Of a stretch of DNA of 64,000 bases, positions 40,413 through 50,441 are shown piece after piece (within the stretch, counting starts at the first letter, position 1; every line of letters begins with the position of its first letter). The DNA lies in assembly GCA_913050035.1 (NCBI GenBank), contig CAJXAC010000001.1:34975-98974 (forward strand), read 5' to 3'. Source of the stretch: an uncultured Gammaproteobacteria bacterium (lineage in GTDB: Bacteria; Pseudomonadota; Gammaproteobacteria; Pseudomonadales; Azotimanducaceae). The position numbers and the translations under genes were made by a program. The notes under the pieces are model-generated. The model worked only from the letters and a program-made list of their open reading frames with translations, was not told where the DNA came from and did no database searches.

Positions 40413-41102
40413 CTACTCAACTAGGGGTAATAAGTGCGGGAGCACCGCGTCCACGATCAGCGGTTGTGCAACCGCTGTCGGATGAATGCCGTCGGCCTGC
40501 ATAAACTGCGGTTGCAATGCGACTTCTTCGAGTAAAAACGGAATTAAAACCGTATTTGATTGCGCCGCGATGTCGCTGAAGCTTGCGGTAAATTCTGCGG
40601 TATAACGGCGGCCGTAGTTCGGTGGTATCTGCATTTCAGCCAATAATGTGGCTGCACCCTGTGCTTGCGCGGTCTCGATAATGCGCAACAAATTATTTTT
40701 CATTTTGCTGATCGGATAGCCGCGCAGCCCGTCGTTACCGCCGAGTTCAACGATGACTATTTTTGGGGCCGTGGCGTCGAGTACTCCGGGCAAGCGTGCC
40801 AGTGCCCCGCCCGTGGTTTCTCCAGAAATACTGGCATTCACAACCCGCCAGCCCGCATGGTTTGTCGCAAGGTATTGCTCAAGTAAGTAAACCCAACCTT
40901 CCTCGCGTTGAATACCATAGGCGGCGCTGATACTGTCTCCGAGCACTACGATTGTCCCCGTTGGCGCCTTGGCCTCCGCTAACACAGGCGAAATCGCAGA
41001 GGTCGAAAGCGTTAACGCAAAAAACACAGCCAGCGTATTAGGCTTTGAAAAAAGTAGCCGAATAAACGGCGGAATAATAACAATGAACAGTGATTTACCC
41101 AT
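40413..41102 (-). CDS. tesA: Arylesterase / acyl-CoA thioesterase I, GDSL family
   Basis: This is a periplasmic SGNH hydrolase. An N-terminal signal sequence (hydrophobic TLAVFFALTLSTSA, cleavage near VLA-EA) is followed by V-V-L-G-D-S-I-S-A-A-Y-G with the nucleophile Ser. E-L-G-G-N-D-G-L-R-G carries the Asn block and M-Q-A-D-G-I-H-P-T the Asp and His. TesA hydrolyses long-chain acyl thioesters and esters. The start ATG at 41102 gives a long n-region and overlaps the start of the divergent ybbA-type gene; a later start would separate the two. The divergent tesA / ybbA order is the same as in Escherichia coli. Confidence 0.93.
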   Translation of the reverse strand: MGKSLFIVIIPPFIRLLFSKPNTLAVFFALTLSTSAISPVLAEAKAPTGTIVVLGDSISAAYGIQREEGWVYLLEQYLATNHAGWRVVNASISGETTGGALARLPGVLDATAPKIVIVELGGNDGLRGYPISKMKNNLLRIIETAQAQGAATLLAEMQIPPNYGRRYTAEFTASFSDIAAQSNTVLIPFLLEEVALQPQFMQADGIHPTAVAQPLIVDAVLPHLLPLVE

Positions 41103-41772
41103 GAGTCGAATCGTAGTCTCTGCTGAAGGTGTAACTAAAGTAGTGCCCACTGCTGCGGGTCAGTTGGTGATCTTGGATGGCATTGATTTGGAAATCAATG
41201 CAGGGGAGTCCGTAGCCATCGTCGGCGCCTCGGGTTCCGGCAAAACCACCTTGCTGGGGATTCTGGCAGGCTTGGATGCCGCCACAGAGGGTGCTGTGCG
41301 ACTGGTCGATGCAGATCTATCGCGGCTTGATGAGGAGGCCCGAGCGCTTGTTCGAGGCCAATACATGGGGTTCGTGTTCCAGTCTTTTCAACTACTGGGT
41401 AGCCTCACAGCACTGGAAAACGTCATGCTGCCGGTCGAATTGCGCGGCGATCGGATGGCCGCAGATCAAGCACGGCAGCTGCTCACGAAGGTTGGTCTGC
41501 AGGAACGGGTTGATCACTATCCGCGTCAGCTTTCTGGTGGTGAGCAACAGCGTGTGGCTATTGCCCGAGCATTCGCGTCCAATCCCAAGGTTCTTTTTGC
41601 CGATGAGCCTACGGGTAATTTAGATACCCAAACCGGCGAAGTGATTTGCCAATTGCTGTTTGAGTTGAATCAGGAATTTGGCACCACGCTGATCCTAGTA
41701 ACCCACGACCGAGGTCTGGCGGAACGCTGTGATCGCACGATTGCGATAGCCGGCGGCAAGGTCGCATTATGA
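41083..41772 (+). CDS. ybbA: ABC transporter ATP-binding protein (YbbA/LolD type), 229 aa
   Basis: The Walker A motif G-A-S-G-S-G-K-T-T, the signature L-S-G-G-E-Q-Q-R and the Walker B V-L-F-A-D-E-P with GNLDTQTGE identify a MacB/LolD-type ATPase. The order beside tesA matches ybbA. It powers the large FtsX-type permease encoded by the next gene, which overlaps by four bases (ATGA). The start is ATG at 41083 or 41101 (M-S-R-I-V); I give the first. Both lie within or next to the 5' end of tesA, so promoters of the two genes must overlap the opposite coding regions. Confidence 0.93.
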   Translation: MNSDLPMSRIVVSAEGVTKVVPTAAGQLVILDGIDLEINAGESVAIVGASGSGKTTLLGILAGLDAATEGAVRLVDADLSRLDEEARALVRGQYMGFVFQSFQLLGSLTALENVMLPVELRGDRMAADQARQLLTKVGLQERVDHYPRQLSGGEQQRVAIARAFASNPKVLFADEPTGNLDTQTGEVICQLLFELNQEFGTTLILVTHDRGLAERCDRTIAIAGGKVAL

Positions 41773-44249
41773 ATTTAGCGTTGGTCTCCCGACTGGCCTG
41801 GCGCGATTTGCGATCTGGGGAAATGGGTTTGTTACTGGTTGCTCTACTGGTAGCCGTGGGCACAGTGACATCTATTAGCTTGTTCGTGGACCGTTTGCAG
41901 GGAGCGCTGGTTCAGGAGTCTTCGAATTTTCTTGCCGCAGACCGGCAAATATCTAGTTCCCAAGCGATCCCGGATGATTTTTTCCTGCGCGCGCAATCCA
42001 AGGGGCTAGAGACCGCACAAACATTGGTTTTCCAGTCCATGATCTACGGTGGCGATAACAACCAGCTTGTCAGTGTCAAAGCGGTTGACGAAGCCTATCC
42101 GCTGCGTGGTGAGTTAATTGTTGCCGACCAGCCCTTTGCCGATGGATATCCGATTAATGGTGTGCCGGCGCCCGGCGAAATATGGCTGGATTCGAGACTA
42201 TTTCCCGCCTTGGGTGTGAGCCTCGGTGAAGCGGTTGAAGTAGGGATGGCGTCTTTACGTATTGGCGGCGTGCTCGTAGCAGAGCCAGACCGTGGCGGTT
42301 CTATGTTCGACCTTGGACCGCGCTTGTTGATGAATCTCCAAGATGTGCCAGCTACGGAAGTGGTGCAGCCCGGTAGTCGGTTGTCTTATCGCATGTTACT
42401 TGCCGGTGACAATGATGAACTGGAAACGCTAAAGGAAGCCTTACCGCTGCAGCCCAATTATCGCTGGGCGAGCATCCGTGAAAGCAGTTCCAGTATTGGC
42501 AACGCCTTGGATCGGGCAGAAAGTTTTTTGTTGTTGGGGGGGTTACTCGGAGTGCTATTGGCGGGTGTTGCCGTCGGCTTGAGTGCCCATCGTTATGCCC
42601 AGCGGCATTTCGATCATGTAGGGGTGTTGAAAACGTTAGGCGCAACCCCCGGACAGATTCTACGCGGCTTTATGGGCTTGCTATTGCTTGTAGGGTCAGT
42701 AGCTATTCTCTTGGGCCTTGCAGCTGGCGGGCTTTTGCATCTCGCAATAGTTGAAGTACTAGCGCAGTTTTTGCCCGTAGCTTTGCCGGTACCGGGGCTG
42801 CGGCCATTTGTGCTCGGTGCGGTTACCGGGTTGATTTGCGCCTTGGCCTTTGCCATGCCTGCCTTTGTGCATCTCAAAAATGTCGCCCCAATGCGAGTTA
42901 TTCGCCGTGATCTAGGGGTGACACCACTGAGCCGCTGGGTTTCCTACGGTGCTGCGGCGATCGGTAGTCTGGTGTTATTGGTGTGGTATACGAACAATTT
43001 ATGGCTTACTTTCTGGGCTTTGGCCGGTGCTGTGGTTGTCATTACAGTATTTGGTTTTGTCGCCTACTGGTTGCTGCGTGGCGGCCGGGTCGCGGGTATG
43101 CAGGCTAAGAGCGGGTGGCGTCTTGCATTATCAGGTCTGCAGCGGCGGCGTCAGGAAAATACCGCGCAAATTCTCATTTTCGGTTTAGCCATCATGCTGC
43201 TTTTAGTGTTGGTATTGATCAGAACCGCATTGATCGAAGAATGGCGATCGCAGATACCGGAAAACGCAGCAAATCATTTCGTAATGAATATCGGCATGGA
43301 TGAAGTCGACGGAGTGGGCGAACTGATCGAAGAGTTTGCCACCCAGGGTGAATTTCTATATCCCACTATCCGTGGGCGTATCGTTGCCATCAATGATTTA
43401 GACGCGAAGGCTTGGCGTGCGCAAAAACCCCAAGTACGGCGGCGTATGTCCTCAGAGCGTAACCTGACTTGGATGCGCACACTGCCCGGGAATAATGCGT
43501 TGACCGAAGGTGAATGGTGGGATGTCGGCGATGCCCGGCCCCAAGTTTCTCTGGAGCAAGAGTATGCTCAAGAAATGGGTCTTACGGTGGGCGATAATAT
43601 GACCTTCGATATCGGTGGTCAGCGGATTGATGCTGTGGTGAGCAGTATGCGCACATTGCAGTGGGAGAGTTTAAGTCCGAACTTTTTCATCATTTTTTCG
43701 CCTGCGGCGTTAGAGGAATTTCCGGCCACCTATATGACCAGCTTCTTCTTAGAGCCCGAGAACAAAAGCTTTCTTAACACTCTGCTTAGTCAATATCCGA
43801 CCATTACGGTGATAGAAATTGATTCGGTGATTGAGCAGGTGCAGACGATTATTAATCAGGTGACTCAGGCGGTTGAGTTGATTTTGGTATTAGTGCTGTT
43901 TAGTGGGTGTTTGGTCCTTATAGCCAGTATCCAAGCAAGCCGCGATGCACGTATGTCCGAGTTGGCCTTGGTTCGGGCTCTGGGCGGAACTCGGCGGCTC
44001 ATTGCAGGATCGCTTACCGGAGAATTTTTGATTCTTGGGGCCTTTGCTGGCGTCGTGGCGGTTATGGGTGCGGAAGTCACTGTGGCGGCACTGCAGACAC
44101 AAGTATTTGAGCTCAGTGCTTCTGTGCATCCTTGGATTTGGCTGTTGGGACCGCTCTGTGGTGCGCTTATTATCACCGTGGTTGGTTTGTTGGGCAGCCG
44201 CAGTTTGTTAGATTCTCCACCTATGAATGTACTCCGAGGGCTAAATTAG
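41769..44249 (+). CDS. ybbP: ABC transporter permease, FtsX/YbbP type, 826 aa
   Basis: This is the large permease partner of YbbA. An N-terminal membrane segment is followed by a big periplasmic domain. A cluster of membrane segments occupies about residues 255-480, a second periplasmic domain follows ([31 protein letters not shown]), and three final segments start near 695. In the FtsX repeat, [12 protein letters not shown] follows a membrane segment. Proteins of this kind have ten membrane segments and are thought to extract or move lipids, lipoproteins or acyl compounds; the YbbAP substrate is not settled, and its link to the thioesterase TesA suggests an acyl compound. ATGA overlap with ybbA upstream. 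Confidence 0.9.
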   Translation: MNLALVSRLAWRDLRSGEMGLLLVALLVAVGTVTSISLFVDRLQGALVQESSNFLAADRQISSSQAIPDDFFLRAQSKGLETAQTLVFQSMIYGGDNNQLVSVKAVDEAYPLRGELIVADQPFADGYPINGVPAPGEIWLDSRLFPALGVSLGEAVEVGMASLRIGGVLVAEPDRGGSMFDLGPRLLMNLQDVPATEVVQPGSRLSYRMLLAGDNDELETLKEALPLQPNYRWASIRESSSSIGNALDRAESFLLLGGLLGVLLAGVAVGLSAHRYAQRHFDHVGVLKTLGATPGQILRGFMGLLLLVGSVAILLGLAAGGLLHLAIVEVLAQFLPVALPVPGLRPFVLGAVTGLICALAFAMPAFVHLKNVAPMRVIRRDLGVTPLSRWVSYGAAAIGSLVLLVWYTNNLWLTFWALAGAVVVITVFGFVAYWLLRGGRVAGMQAKSGWRLALSGLQRRRQENTAQILIFGLAIMLLLVLVLIRTALIEEWRSQIPENAANHFVMNIGMDEVDGVGELIEEFATQGEFLYPTIRGRIVAINDLDAKAWRAQKPQVRRRMSSERNLTWMRTLPGNNALTEGEWWDVGDARPQVSLEQEYAQEMGLTVGDNMTFDIGGQRIDAVVSSMRTLQWESLSPNFFIIFSPAALEEFPATYMTSFFLEPENKSFLNTLLSQYPTITVIEIDSVIEQVQTIINQVTQAVELILVLVLFSGCLVLIASIQASRDARMSELALVRALGGTRRLIAGSLTGEFLILGAFAGVVAVMGAEVTVAALQTQVFELSASVHPWIWLLGPLCGALIITVVGLLGSRSLLDSPPMNVLRGLN

Positions 44250-45115
44250 TGGCTGAATCTCAGGTTGAAATAAAAGCAACCGCTGTGCCGAAACGCGATC
44301 CGCGAAAACATCAGTATGAAAAGAACAAGTGCCATAAAAAGCTTCGGCGTTTGGTCGGCGAGGCGCTTACTGACTTTAATATGCTTAGCGAGGGCGACAA
44401 GGTTATGGTCTGCCTTTCCGGGGGTAAGGACTCGTACACGCTATTGGACATGATGCTCACTTTTAAACAGCATGCGCCCATTAACTTTGATGTGGTTGCC
44501 GTTAATTTAGATCAAAAGCAACCGGGTTTTCCTGAACAGGTCTTGCCACAGTACTTGAGTGATCTTGGGGTGCCGTTTGACATTATCGAGCAGGATACTT
44601 ATAGCGTAGTAAAGGCGCTGACTCCCGAGGGCAAGACAACTTGTCCTGTATGTTCGAGGTTGCGTCGCGGCATTCTATATGGCCATGCGCAAAAAATAGG
44701 GGCGACAAAAATAGCTCTTGGCCACCACTTGGATGATGTGGTGGAAACCCTAATGTTGAATATGTTCTATGGGGCAAAACTTAAGGCGATGCCGGCCAAG
44801 CTGCGCAGTGACGACGGCCGTAACATTTTAATTCGACCGCTCTACTACTGTCGCGAATCACTCATCAGCCGCTGGTCAGAGTTTCAGCAGCACCCGATTA
44901 TTCCGTGTAATTTGTGTGGCTCGCAGGACAATTTACAACGTCAGGTGATAAAGCAGATGTTGGCAGAGTGGGATGCTTTGCACCCAGGTCGGGTCGACAA
45001 TATTGGTCGCAGTGTGAACAACGTCACCCTATCGCATTTGGGTGATCGACGCTTATTTGACTTTGCATCGTTGCAGGCGGACAACAGTCGCATTGATGTG
45101 ACCGAAATCAACTGA
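44249..45115 (+). CDS. ttcA: tRNA 2-thiocytidine(32) synthetase
   Basis: This enzyme thiolates cytidine 32 of tRNA using ATP and a [4Fe-4S] cluster. C-L-S-G-G-K-D-S is the PP-loop that adenylates the base. [10 protein letters not shown] and the later C-N-L-C-G-S-Q provide the Cys that hold the cluster. [15 protein letters not shown] is the family's conserved helix. GTG at 44249 overlaps the last base of the ybbP stop codon and gives 288 residues, the expected size; the longer open frame begins inside ybbP. The order ybbP-ttcA suggests coupling. Confidence 0.95.
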   Translation: MAESQVEIKATAVPKRDPRKHQYEKNKCHKKLRRLVGEALTDFNMLSEGDKVMVCLSGGKDSYTLLDMMLTFKQHAPINFDVVAVNLDQKQPGFPEQVLPQYLSDLGVPFDIIEQDTYSVVKALTPEGKTTCPVCSRLRRGILYGHAQKIGATKIALGHHLDDVVETLMLNMFYGAKLKAMPAKLRSDDGRNILIRPLYYCRESLISRWSEFQQHPIIPCNLCGSQDNLQRQVIKQMLAEWDALHPGRVDNIGRSVNNVTLSHLGDRRLFDFASLQADNSRIDVTEIN

Positions 45116-45128
45116 TCCCAGTTTGACG

Positions 45129-45335
45129 GTGAAGATACCCCAACAACAGCTATCTGCTGAAGCGTTAATGGGTGTGATTGATGCTTTCATTCTGCGTGAA
45201 GGGACAGACTATGGTCTGCAAGAGTACACCTTAGAAGAAAAGCGCCAGCGGGTGCTGGGTTCCTTGGCAAGTGGTGATGCGGAGATTCATTTTTATCCAG
45301 AAAACGAACACATCGACATTGTGATGGTTCGATAG
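45129..45335 (+). CDS. yheU: YheU family protein, 68 aa
   Basis: This is a short acidic protein matching YheU from its first residues: I-P-Q-Q-Q-L-S-A-E-A-L, then FILREGTDYGLQEYTLEEK. GTG at 45129 aligns the product with the family N-terminus; TTG at 45123 is possible. The function is unknown. Structures of relatives show a small alpha/beta fold. It lies 13 bases after ttcA and may be co-transcribed. Confidence 0.88.
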   Translation: MKIPQQQLSAEALMGVIDAFILREGTDYGLQEYTLEEKRQRVLGSLASGDAEIHFYPENEHIDIVMVR

Positions 45336-45392
45336 GCCTCTAACTTCGACACGGCAGATTGATTGCTCTTGCGCATTGCATCCCGTATGCGT

Positions 45393-45410
45393 CGCCAGTA
45401 TCGTCTGGCG
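45393..45410. promoter_or_regulatory. 6-bp inverted repeat upstream of the TonB-dependent receptor gene
   Basis: CGCCAG (45393-45398) and CTGGCG (45405-45410) are perfect complements with a six-base spacer. They end 13 bases before the GGGGG ribosome site of the receptor gene. The pair could form a hairpin in the leader or be a small operator. There is no T-run and no larger riboswitch-like structure in the 98-base gap. Confidence 0.3.
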
Positions 45411-45433
45411 CTGCTTAAATTCTGGGGGTATGT

Positions 45434-47458
45434 ATGTTGCGTAGTTTGTTCAGTGCGGTCCTAGTCTTAGCTATGGTTGGTAGCGTCCATGGGGTAGAAA
45501 ATACCATCGAGGAAGTGGTGGTTACGGCAGGCAGCAGTATTCAGGCGCGTTTAGGTCAGAGCGGCAGTGGTACGGTACTGACCTCTACGGAAATCCAGCA
45601 AATCGGTGCGACCCATGCCAGTGAGGCGCTCAACCGGGTAGCGGGTGTATGGGTGAATCGCGGGTCCGGTCAAGAACATTTGACCGCTATTCGCTCAGCG
45701 GTGCTCACCGGCTCTGGCGCCTGCGGGGAATTCAGTTACCTGCAGGATGGCATTCCCATCAGACCCCATGGGTTCTGTAACATCAACAACCTGTTCGAGT
45801 TGAACACCGAGCAGGCTGCAGCTGTTGAGGTGTGGCGTGGTCCTGCCAGTGCCGTGCTCGGCGGCAATGCACTGCACGGGGCGATAAACGTCATCACCCC
45901 CGTACCCGATCAGAACAGTATAGCGATAGAGGCAGGTGCCTATAATTTTGGCCGGCTGAGTTTGCAAGGCGGCACGGAAGTGGCGGGTCATACTATTGGA
46001 GCAGCGTTTGTCGGTGCCAACTCTGGTGGCTACCGTGACGCCAGTGGCTATGGTCAGCAAAAGCTGTCGCTCAGCCACTTGGCTGATTTTTCTGGGTGGG
46101 CGGTGCGCAGCCATGTTACTGCGACCTTGCTAAATCAAGAGACTGGCGGTTATGTGCGTGGCGAAAACGCCTATGAGAATGCGAGTTTGCGAACCTCTAA
46201 CCCTAATCCAGAGGCATACCGCGACGCGTGGTCGCTGCGTCTGAATTCTGAACTGAGCCGCGACGCTTGGACGCTTAAGCCCTACCTGCGGCGATCACAG
46301 ATGGCCTTCTTGCAGCACTTTTTGCCCGGTCAGCCACTCGAAGAGAATGATCAGTCCAGTGTTGGTTTGATCGTTGAGCGGGACATTAGTAGCGCAGCCA
46401 CCCAACTCAGTGTCGGTGGTCATGTGGAATTCATGTCGGGTGGCTTGCGTGAATTCCAGGCGCAACCGACAACGGGTAGTAGATTTTTGGTGGCAACACG
46501 GCCTGCTGGACTGCACTACGACTACGACGTTACCAGTTCGTTGTTCGCGGTGTTCTACAATGTCGACTACAGCCTCTCTGCCGACACCCGGTTAGTCCAT
46601 AGCCTGCGTGCTGAAACGCTTAAATACGACTACACCAATAATCATATTGTCGGTAATACCAAGGACGATGGGACGGCCTGTGGTTTTGGTGGGTGTTTAT
46701 ATACCCGGCCGGCCAGCCGTGAGGATGAATTCACTAACCTAGGGGCGCGGTTCGGGGTTGAACGTGACACCCAGCTGGGTATGTTGTATGCCACGGCGAG
46801 TAGCGGTTTCCGGCCGCCCCAAATCACCGAGTTATATCGCCTGCGAGGCGGGCAGACCATCGCAGACCTTAATAGCGAGCGGCTCTCGGCGCTGGAGCTT
46901 GGTCTGCGCAACGAGGGTCTCGCTATTGCGCTGTTTGCAGAAAATACCCGTAATTATTTGTTCCGAGACTCCGAGGCCTACAACGTCAGCGATGGTCGGA
47001 CTCGATCACGCGGTTTGGAGATCTCGTTCAGCCGCGTTATTGGTAAGCATAACCTGTCATTGGCGACGACATACGCTCAGCACAAGTACGCGTTTGATCG
47101 CGCCGCGGATGGGCGTGAAACCATCAGCAGTGGTAACGCTATGGACTCGGCACCCAAGTGGTTTGGTCAGGCTGCGTGGAGCACCCAGATTTCACCGGCT
47201 TTGCGCCATGAACTTGAGTTAAGTGCGGTTGGGCCGTACTACCTCAACGCGGCAAATACTGCCGAATATGCAGGACACACAGTTTTGAATTGGCGTGCTC
47301 AGTGGCAACCGCGCACTGATCTGGAGTGGTCGTTGCGCCTGATGAATGTACTAGATGCGGAGTATGCAGATCGCGCCGACTTTGCGTTTGGCAGCTATCG
47401 TTATTTCCCGGCGATGCCGCGACACGTTTACTTAGGTGTGCGGCTTGTATTGGACTGA
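45434..47458 (+). CDS. TonB-dependent outer membrane receptor, 674 aa
   Basis: A signal peptide (cleavage near VHG-VE) is followed by E-E-V-V-V-T-A, the TonB box region. The plug domain comes next (VLTSTEIQQIGATHASEALNRV; GVWVNRGSG; VEVWRGPASAVLGGNALHGAINVI), then a 22-strand barrel ending in Y-L-G-V-R-L-V-L-D. C-G-E-F-S-Y-L and GFCNINNLFELN contain two Cys within the plug that could pair. The ligand, an iron chelate, vitamin or other scarce compound, cannot be named. The start codon follows GGGGG by five bases; ATG at 45430 is in another frame. The next genes are ccm, so uptake of a haem- or iron-related compound is possible but not shown. Confidence 0.93.
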   Translation: MLRSLFSAVLVLAMVGSVHGVENTIEEVVVTAGSSIQARLGQSGSGTVLTSTEIQQIGATHASEALNRVAGVWVNRGSGQEHLTAIRSAVLTGSGACGEFSYLQDGIPIRPHGFCNINNLFELNTEQAAAVEVWRGPASAVLGGNALHGAINVITPVPDQNSIAIEAGAYNFGRLSLQGGTEVAGHTIGAAFVGANSGGYRDASGYGQQKLSLSHLADFSGWAVRSHVTATLLNQETGGYVRGENAYENASLRTSNPNPEAYRDAWSLRLNSELSRDAWTLKPYLRRSQMAFLQHFLPGQPLEENDQSSVGLIVERDISSAATQLSVGGHVEFMSGGLREFQAQPTTGSRFLVATRPAGLHYDYDVTSSLFAVFYNVDYSLSADTRLVHSLRAETLKYDYTNNHIVGNTKDDGTACGFGGCLYTRPASREDEFTNLGARFGVERDTQLGMLYATASSGFRPPQITELYRLRGGQTIADLNSERLSALELGLRNEGLAIALFAENTRNYLFRDSEAYNVSDGRTRSRGLEISFSRVIGKHNLSLATTYAQHKYAFDRAADGRETISSGNAMDSAPKWFGQAAWSTQISPALRHELELSAVGPYYLNAANTAEYAGHTVLNWRAQWQPRTDLEWSLRLMNVLDAEYADRADFAFGSYRYFPAMPRHVYLGVRLVLD

Positions 47459-47567
47459 TTCGGTGTGGCGTTAGTAGGTAACCTAATCCTGGCGCGGTAG
47501 TGCTGGTAGACGCTTGTTAGACCAACCATATGGGTGTGGGTGTCGCGGCGTCGGATCGGGTAGAATA

Positions 47568-47584
47568 GGTGGCATATATCCACC
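47568..47584. promoter_or_regulatory. 5-bp inverted repeat with AT-rich centre before ccmA
   Basis: GGTGG (47568-47572) and CCACC (47580-47584) flank CATATAT. A -10-like TAGAAT (47561-47566) precedes it, without a convincing -35. If used, transcription would begin inside the repeat, about 90 bases before the preferred ccmA start. Confidence 0.25.
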
Positions 47585-47671
47585 GCTTACGGGCTGGCCG
47601 TGCTCGATCACTCACTGCACATACATCAAGCTGACGATGAGTCACCAAGACACGTAGAGGCAGTGTTAAGC

Positions 47672-48253
47672 ATGCTGGCGTTGTCGTGCCAGCGTGACCA
47701 GCGAGATCTTTTCGAACCGCTGAATCTAGTGGTCGGCCCTGGTGAATGTATAGAACTACTGGGGCCGAACGGCTCAGGAAAAAGTACCTTATTGAGGACT
47801 CTGGCAGGTTTGCACAGCCAGTATCAGGGTGAGTACAACAGTGTTGCGGCGGTATACCAGGGACACCGTCTAGGCCTGGATGAACTGTTGACGCCGCTGG
47901 AGAATCTGGCGTGGTTCGCTGGACTGCAGGATCAGCACCTAGATCGCGATCGTGCTCTTACAGTGCTGGCACGCCTAGGGCTGTTGGCAGAAGCTCATAC
48001 AGCCTGCTATCGGTTGTCAGCGGGTCAGCAACGCCGTGCTGCGATTGCTCGTTGGTTGCTTGCGGAGCACTCGTTGTGGCTACTCGATGAGCCGTTCAAT
48101 GCGTTGGATGTACAGAGCCAAGTGCTGCTCAACGAGCTTTTGCACGAGCACTGTCAGGCGGGTGGTGCGGTGGTTTGCGCTACCCATTTACAGTTGCAGG
48201 TAGTTGGCAAGGTGACCTTGGAACTCGAGCCAGTTGTCGAGGTCGCCCTATGA
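47672..48253 (+). CDS. ccmA: Haem exporter ATP-binding protein CcmA
   Basis: This ABC ATPase of the cytochrome c maturation system I helps release haem-loaded CcmE. Walker A is G-P-N-G-S-G-K-S-T, the signature L-S-A-G-Q-Q-R-R is in the CcmA form, and Walker B reads L-W-L-L-D-E-P-F-N-A-L-D. ATG at 47672 gives M-L-A-L-S-C-Q-R-D-Q-R, which aligns with the usual CcmA start; the open frame begins at a GTG at 47600, whose extra 24 residues are unlike the family. It overlaps ccmB by four bases (ATGA). Confidence 0.93.
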   Translation: MLALSCQRDQRDLFEPLNLVVGPGECIELLGPNGSGKSTLLRTLAGLHSQYQGEYNSVAAVYQGHRLGLDELLTPLENLAWFAGLQDQHLDRDRALTVLARLGLLAEAHTACYRLSAGQQRRAAIARWLLAEHSLWLLDEPFNALDVQSQVLLNELLHEHCQAGGAVVCATHLQLQVVGKVTLELEPVVEVAL

Positions 48254-48912
48254 ACCAGTTACTGCAACGCGAGCTTACTGCGACGCTGCGTACTCGGGGC
48301 AGTGTCACTAACCCGTTGGGATTTTTGTTGCTCAGCCTGTTGTTGTTTGCATTGGTAGATCCTGGCGCCCAAGACGGCCACAACAGTTATCTAAGTGGCA
48401 TATTTTGGGTGCTCATATTGCTGACTAACCTGTTGTCACTCGACACTATGTTTCGGCGTGATTTCGATAGCGGAGCCTTGGAACAGATGCTCATAAGCGC
48501 GCATATGCCCTTTGTAGCAGTGTTGCTGCGTATATTCGTGCATTGGCTGAGTTCCGGGTTGTTAATGACGTTGTTTGTGCCGTTGTTCGGTTTATTGCTT
48601 GGTCTCCAAACTGAGACCTTTTTACCGATCATGTTGGTAATGGTGGTCGGCACACCGGCCGTGAGTTTGCTCGGCAGCATTGGCGCTGCGTTGACGGTAG
48701 GTTTTAGCCGTGGCGGGACGATATTGGCATTATTAATCTTGCCACTGTTTTTACCGGTGCTTATTTTTGGCAGTGCATGTATTAGTGCGGCCATAAGTGG
48801 CCTAAGCTTTGCCGCGCCGCTTACTTGGCTTGGGTTGTTCAGTTCCAGTTCCCTGCTGTTGGCGCCCTGGGCGACGTGGGCTGCATTAAAAATCAGTGTT
48901 GAAATGCAATGA
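48250..48912 (+). CDS. ccmB: Haem exporter permease CcmB
   Basis: This is the six-segment inner-membrane partner of CcmA. L-L-Q-R-E-L at the start, FRRDFDSGALEQMLIS and GTPAVSLLGSIGAALTVG are CcmB patterns. 220 residues is the usual size. The ATG overlaps the ccmA stop. The next gene begins 43 bases later. Confidence 0.93.
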   Translation: MNQLLQRELTATLRTRGSVTNPLGFLLLSLLLFALVDPGAQDGHNSYLSGIFWVLILLTNLLSLDTMFRRDFDSGALEQMLISAHMPFVAVLLRIFVHWLSSGLLMTLFVPLFGLLLGLQTETFLPIMLVMVVGTPAVSLLGSIGAALTVGFSRGGTILALLILPLFLPVLIFGSACISAAISGLSFAAPLTWLGLFSSSSLLLAPWATWAALKISVEMQ

Positions 48913-48955
48913 AAAATAACCATAAAGACTCCATGCAAAAACAAGGAGCGGTCCG

Positions 48956-49747
48956 TTGAGCGGGTCGGTTACTGCATCTTTGAAACAACTTTGGCACAAG
49001 CTGGGGTCGCCGCGCTGGTTCTATCAAATTACTCGCAATTGGGTGCGTGGCTTTGGCGTTATGGCAGCAGTATTGTTGCTTGTGGGCTGCATATGGGGCC
49101 TTGCATTTGCCCCGCCAGATTATCAGCAGGGCAATAGTTTTCGGATTATGTACGTGCATGTGCCCGCAGCTATGGTTTCGCAGTCACTCTATCTGGGCAT
49201 GGGCGTAGCAGGATTTATTGGTTTGGTGTGGCGCATGAAGCTTGCGGATGTGGCGATTGCTGCAACCCTGCCGCTTGGTATTAGCCTCACCGCGCTGGCC
49301 TTGTTCTCAGGTAGCGTCTGGGGCCGTCCTACTTGGGGCAGTTGGTGGGAGTGGGATGGACGCACCGTTTCGACATTGGTTATGTTATTCCTTTATCTGG
49401 GTATATATGCCCTGCGCGAAGCCATTGCTGAAGCGGATCTACGTGCCCGAGCGGCAGCGTTGGTGAGTTTAGTCGGTACAGTTAATATTCCTGTTATTAA
49501 GTATTCTGTGGAATGGTGGAATACCCTGCATCAACCTGCGTCATTCACCCTCACTGAGAAGCCAGCGATGCCCGCTGAAATGTGGTTGCCGTTGCTGGTT
49601 ATGGTTTTGGGATTTTATTGTTTTGCGGGGCACAATGTGCTGTCGCGGATGCGTTTAGAGATCTTGCGCCGCGAAGCCAATACACGCTGGGTAGCTGAAC
49701 TCTTTGCGGCTAAGTCAGTCCCGGCGTCAATTACCAAAGAGTCGTAA
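48956..49747 (+). CDS. ccmC: Haem exporter/handling protein CcmC
   Basis: This six-segment membrane protein loads haem onto CcmE. The tryptophan-rich loop [11 protein letters not shown] (about residues 127-137) is the haem-binding WWD domain, and conserved His residues in VHVPAAMV and in [11 protein letters not shown] are the axial ligands. The start is TTG at 48956, supported by AAGGAG at 48943-48948, seven bases upstream. Length 263 is normal. Confidence 0.94.
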   Translation: MSGSVTASLKQLWHKLGSPRWFYQITRNWVRGFGVMAAVLLLVGCIWGLAFAPPDYQQGNSFRIMYVHVPAAMVSQSLYLGMGVAGFIGLVWRMKLADVAIAATLPLGISLTALALFSGSVWGRPTWGSWWEWDGRTVSTLVMLFLYLGIYALREAIAEADLRARAAALVSLVGTVNIPVIKYSVEWWNTLHQPASFTLTEKPAMPAEMWLPLLVMVLGFYCFAGHNVLSRMRLEILRREANTRWVAELFAAKSVPASITKES

Positions 49748-49755
49748 CGCACACT

Positions 49756-49971
49756 ATGTATTTCTCGACAATAGGCGAACTCATTGCCATGGACGGGCAC
49801 GGTAGTTTCGTATGGTTAGCGTACGGCACTACAGTTTTGGTGTTACTGGTCAATTTAATGGCTACGCGGCTAGCGACGCGCAAACAGGAAAGCGCGTTGC
49901 GCTGGCGTCAAGAGGTTGCCGCGTTACAACAGCAGCAAACTAACAACACAACGGAGCAAAACGATTCATGA
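49756..49971 (+). CDS. ccmD: Haem exporter protein CcmD
   Basis: This is a single-pass small membrane protein that holds haem-loaded CcmE with the CcmABC complex. The order (between ccmC and ccmE), size (71 residues), one membrane segment (about 17-37) and charged cytoplasmic tail fit CcmD, which is poorly conserved in sequence. [10 protein letters not shown] is the typical start of its membrane segment. It overlaps ccmE by four bases. Confidence 0.9.
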   Translation: MYFSTIGELIAMDGHGSFVWLAYGTTVLVLLVNLMATRLATRKQESALRWRQEVAALQQQQTNNTTEQNDS

Positions 49972-50441
49972 ATCCGAAGCGCAAGCAGCGACTTTTTATG
50001 ACGTCCTTTGTACTGGTGGCAACTGCATTAACCGTATCGTTAGTATTTATGGCGTTAGAGCAGAATATGAATATGTTCTATCCCCCGGCTGATGTTGCTC
50101 AGGGCAAGGTGCCACTCAATCAAACGGTGCGCGCCGGAGGCATGGTTCTGGAGGGTAGTGTAGAGCGGGCTAGCGATAGTCTGGCGGTAATATTTACGCT
50201 GACAGACCATCAGGGTGCTGACTTTGTGGTCACGTACACCGGGATCCTGCCTGACTTGTTTCGCGAAGGTCAGGGCATTCTGGTTGAGGGTGAACTGAAT
50301 CGAGCTGGGGTTTTCGAGGCTGTTGAAGTGCTGGCAAAGCACGATGAAAACTACATGCCCCCGGAATTGATGGACATGCCTGGAGCCGCGCCTGCCACAG
50401 CCTCTACCGAGGCGCTGCCAGGACTTGGTGAGCGCGAATGA
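49968..50441 (+). CDS. ccmE: Periplasmic haem chaperone CcmE
   Basis: An N-terminal membrane anchor (about residues 10-30) is followed by an OB-fold domain. [12 protein letters not shown] carries the His that binds haem covalently and the conserved nearby Tyr. [12 protein letters not shown] and [13 protein letters not shown] are family blocks. It carries haem from CcmC to CcmF. Overlaps on both sides (four bases each) show tight coupling within the operon. Confidence 0.95.
   Translation: MNPKRKQRLFMTSFVLVATALTVSLVFMALEQNMNMFYPPADVAQGKVPLNQTVRAGGMVLEGSVERASDSLAVIFTLTDHQGADFVVTYTGILPDLFREGQGILVEGELNRAGVFEAVEVLAKHDENYMPPELMDMPGAAPATASTEALPGLGERE

Noticed and set aside
47600..47671. GTG at 47600 as ccmA start
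   Set aside because: Adds 24 residues that do not align with CcmA; ATG at 47672 gives the standard N-terminus.
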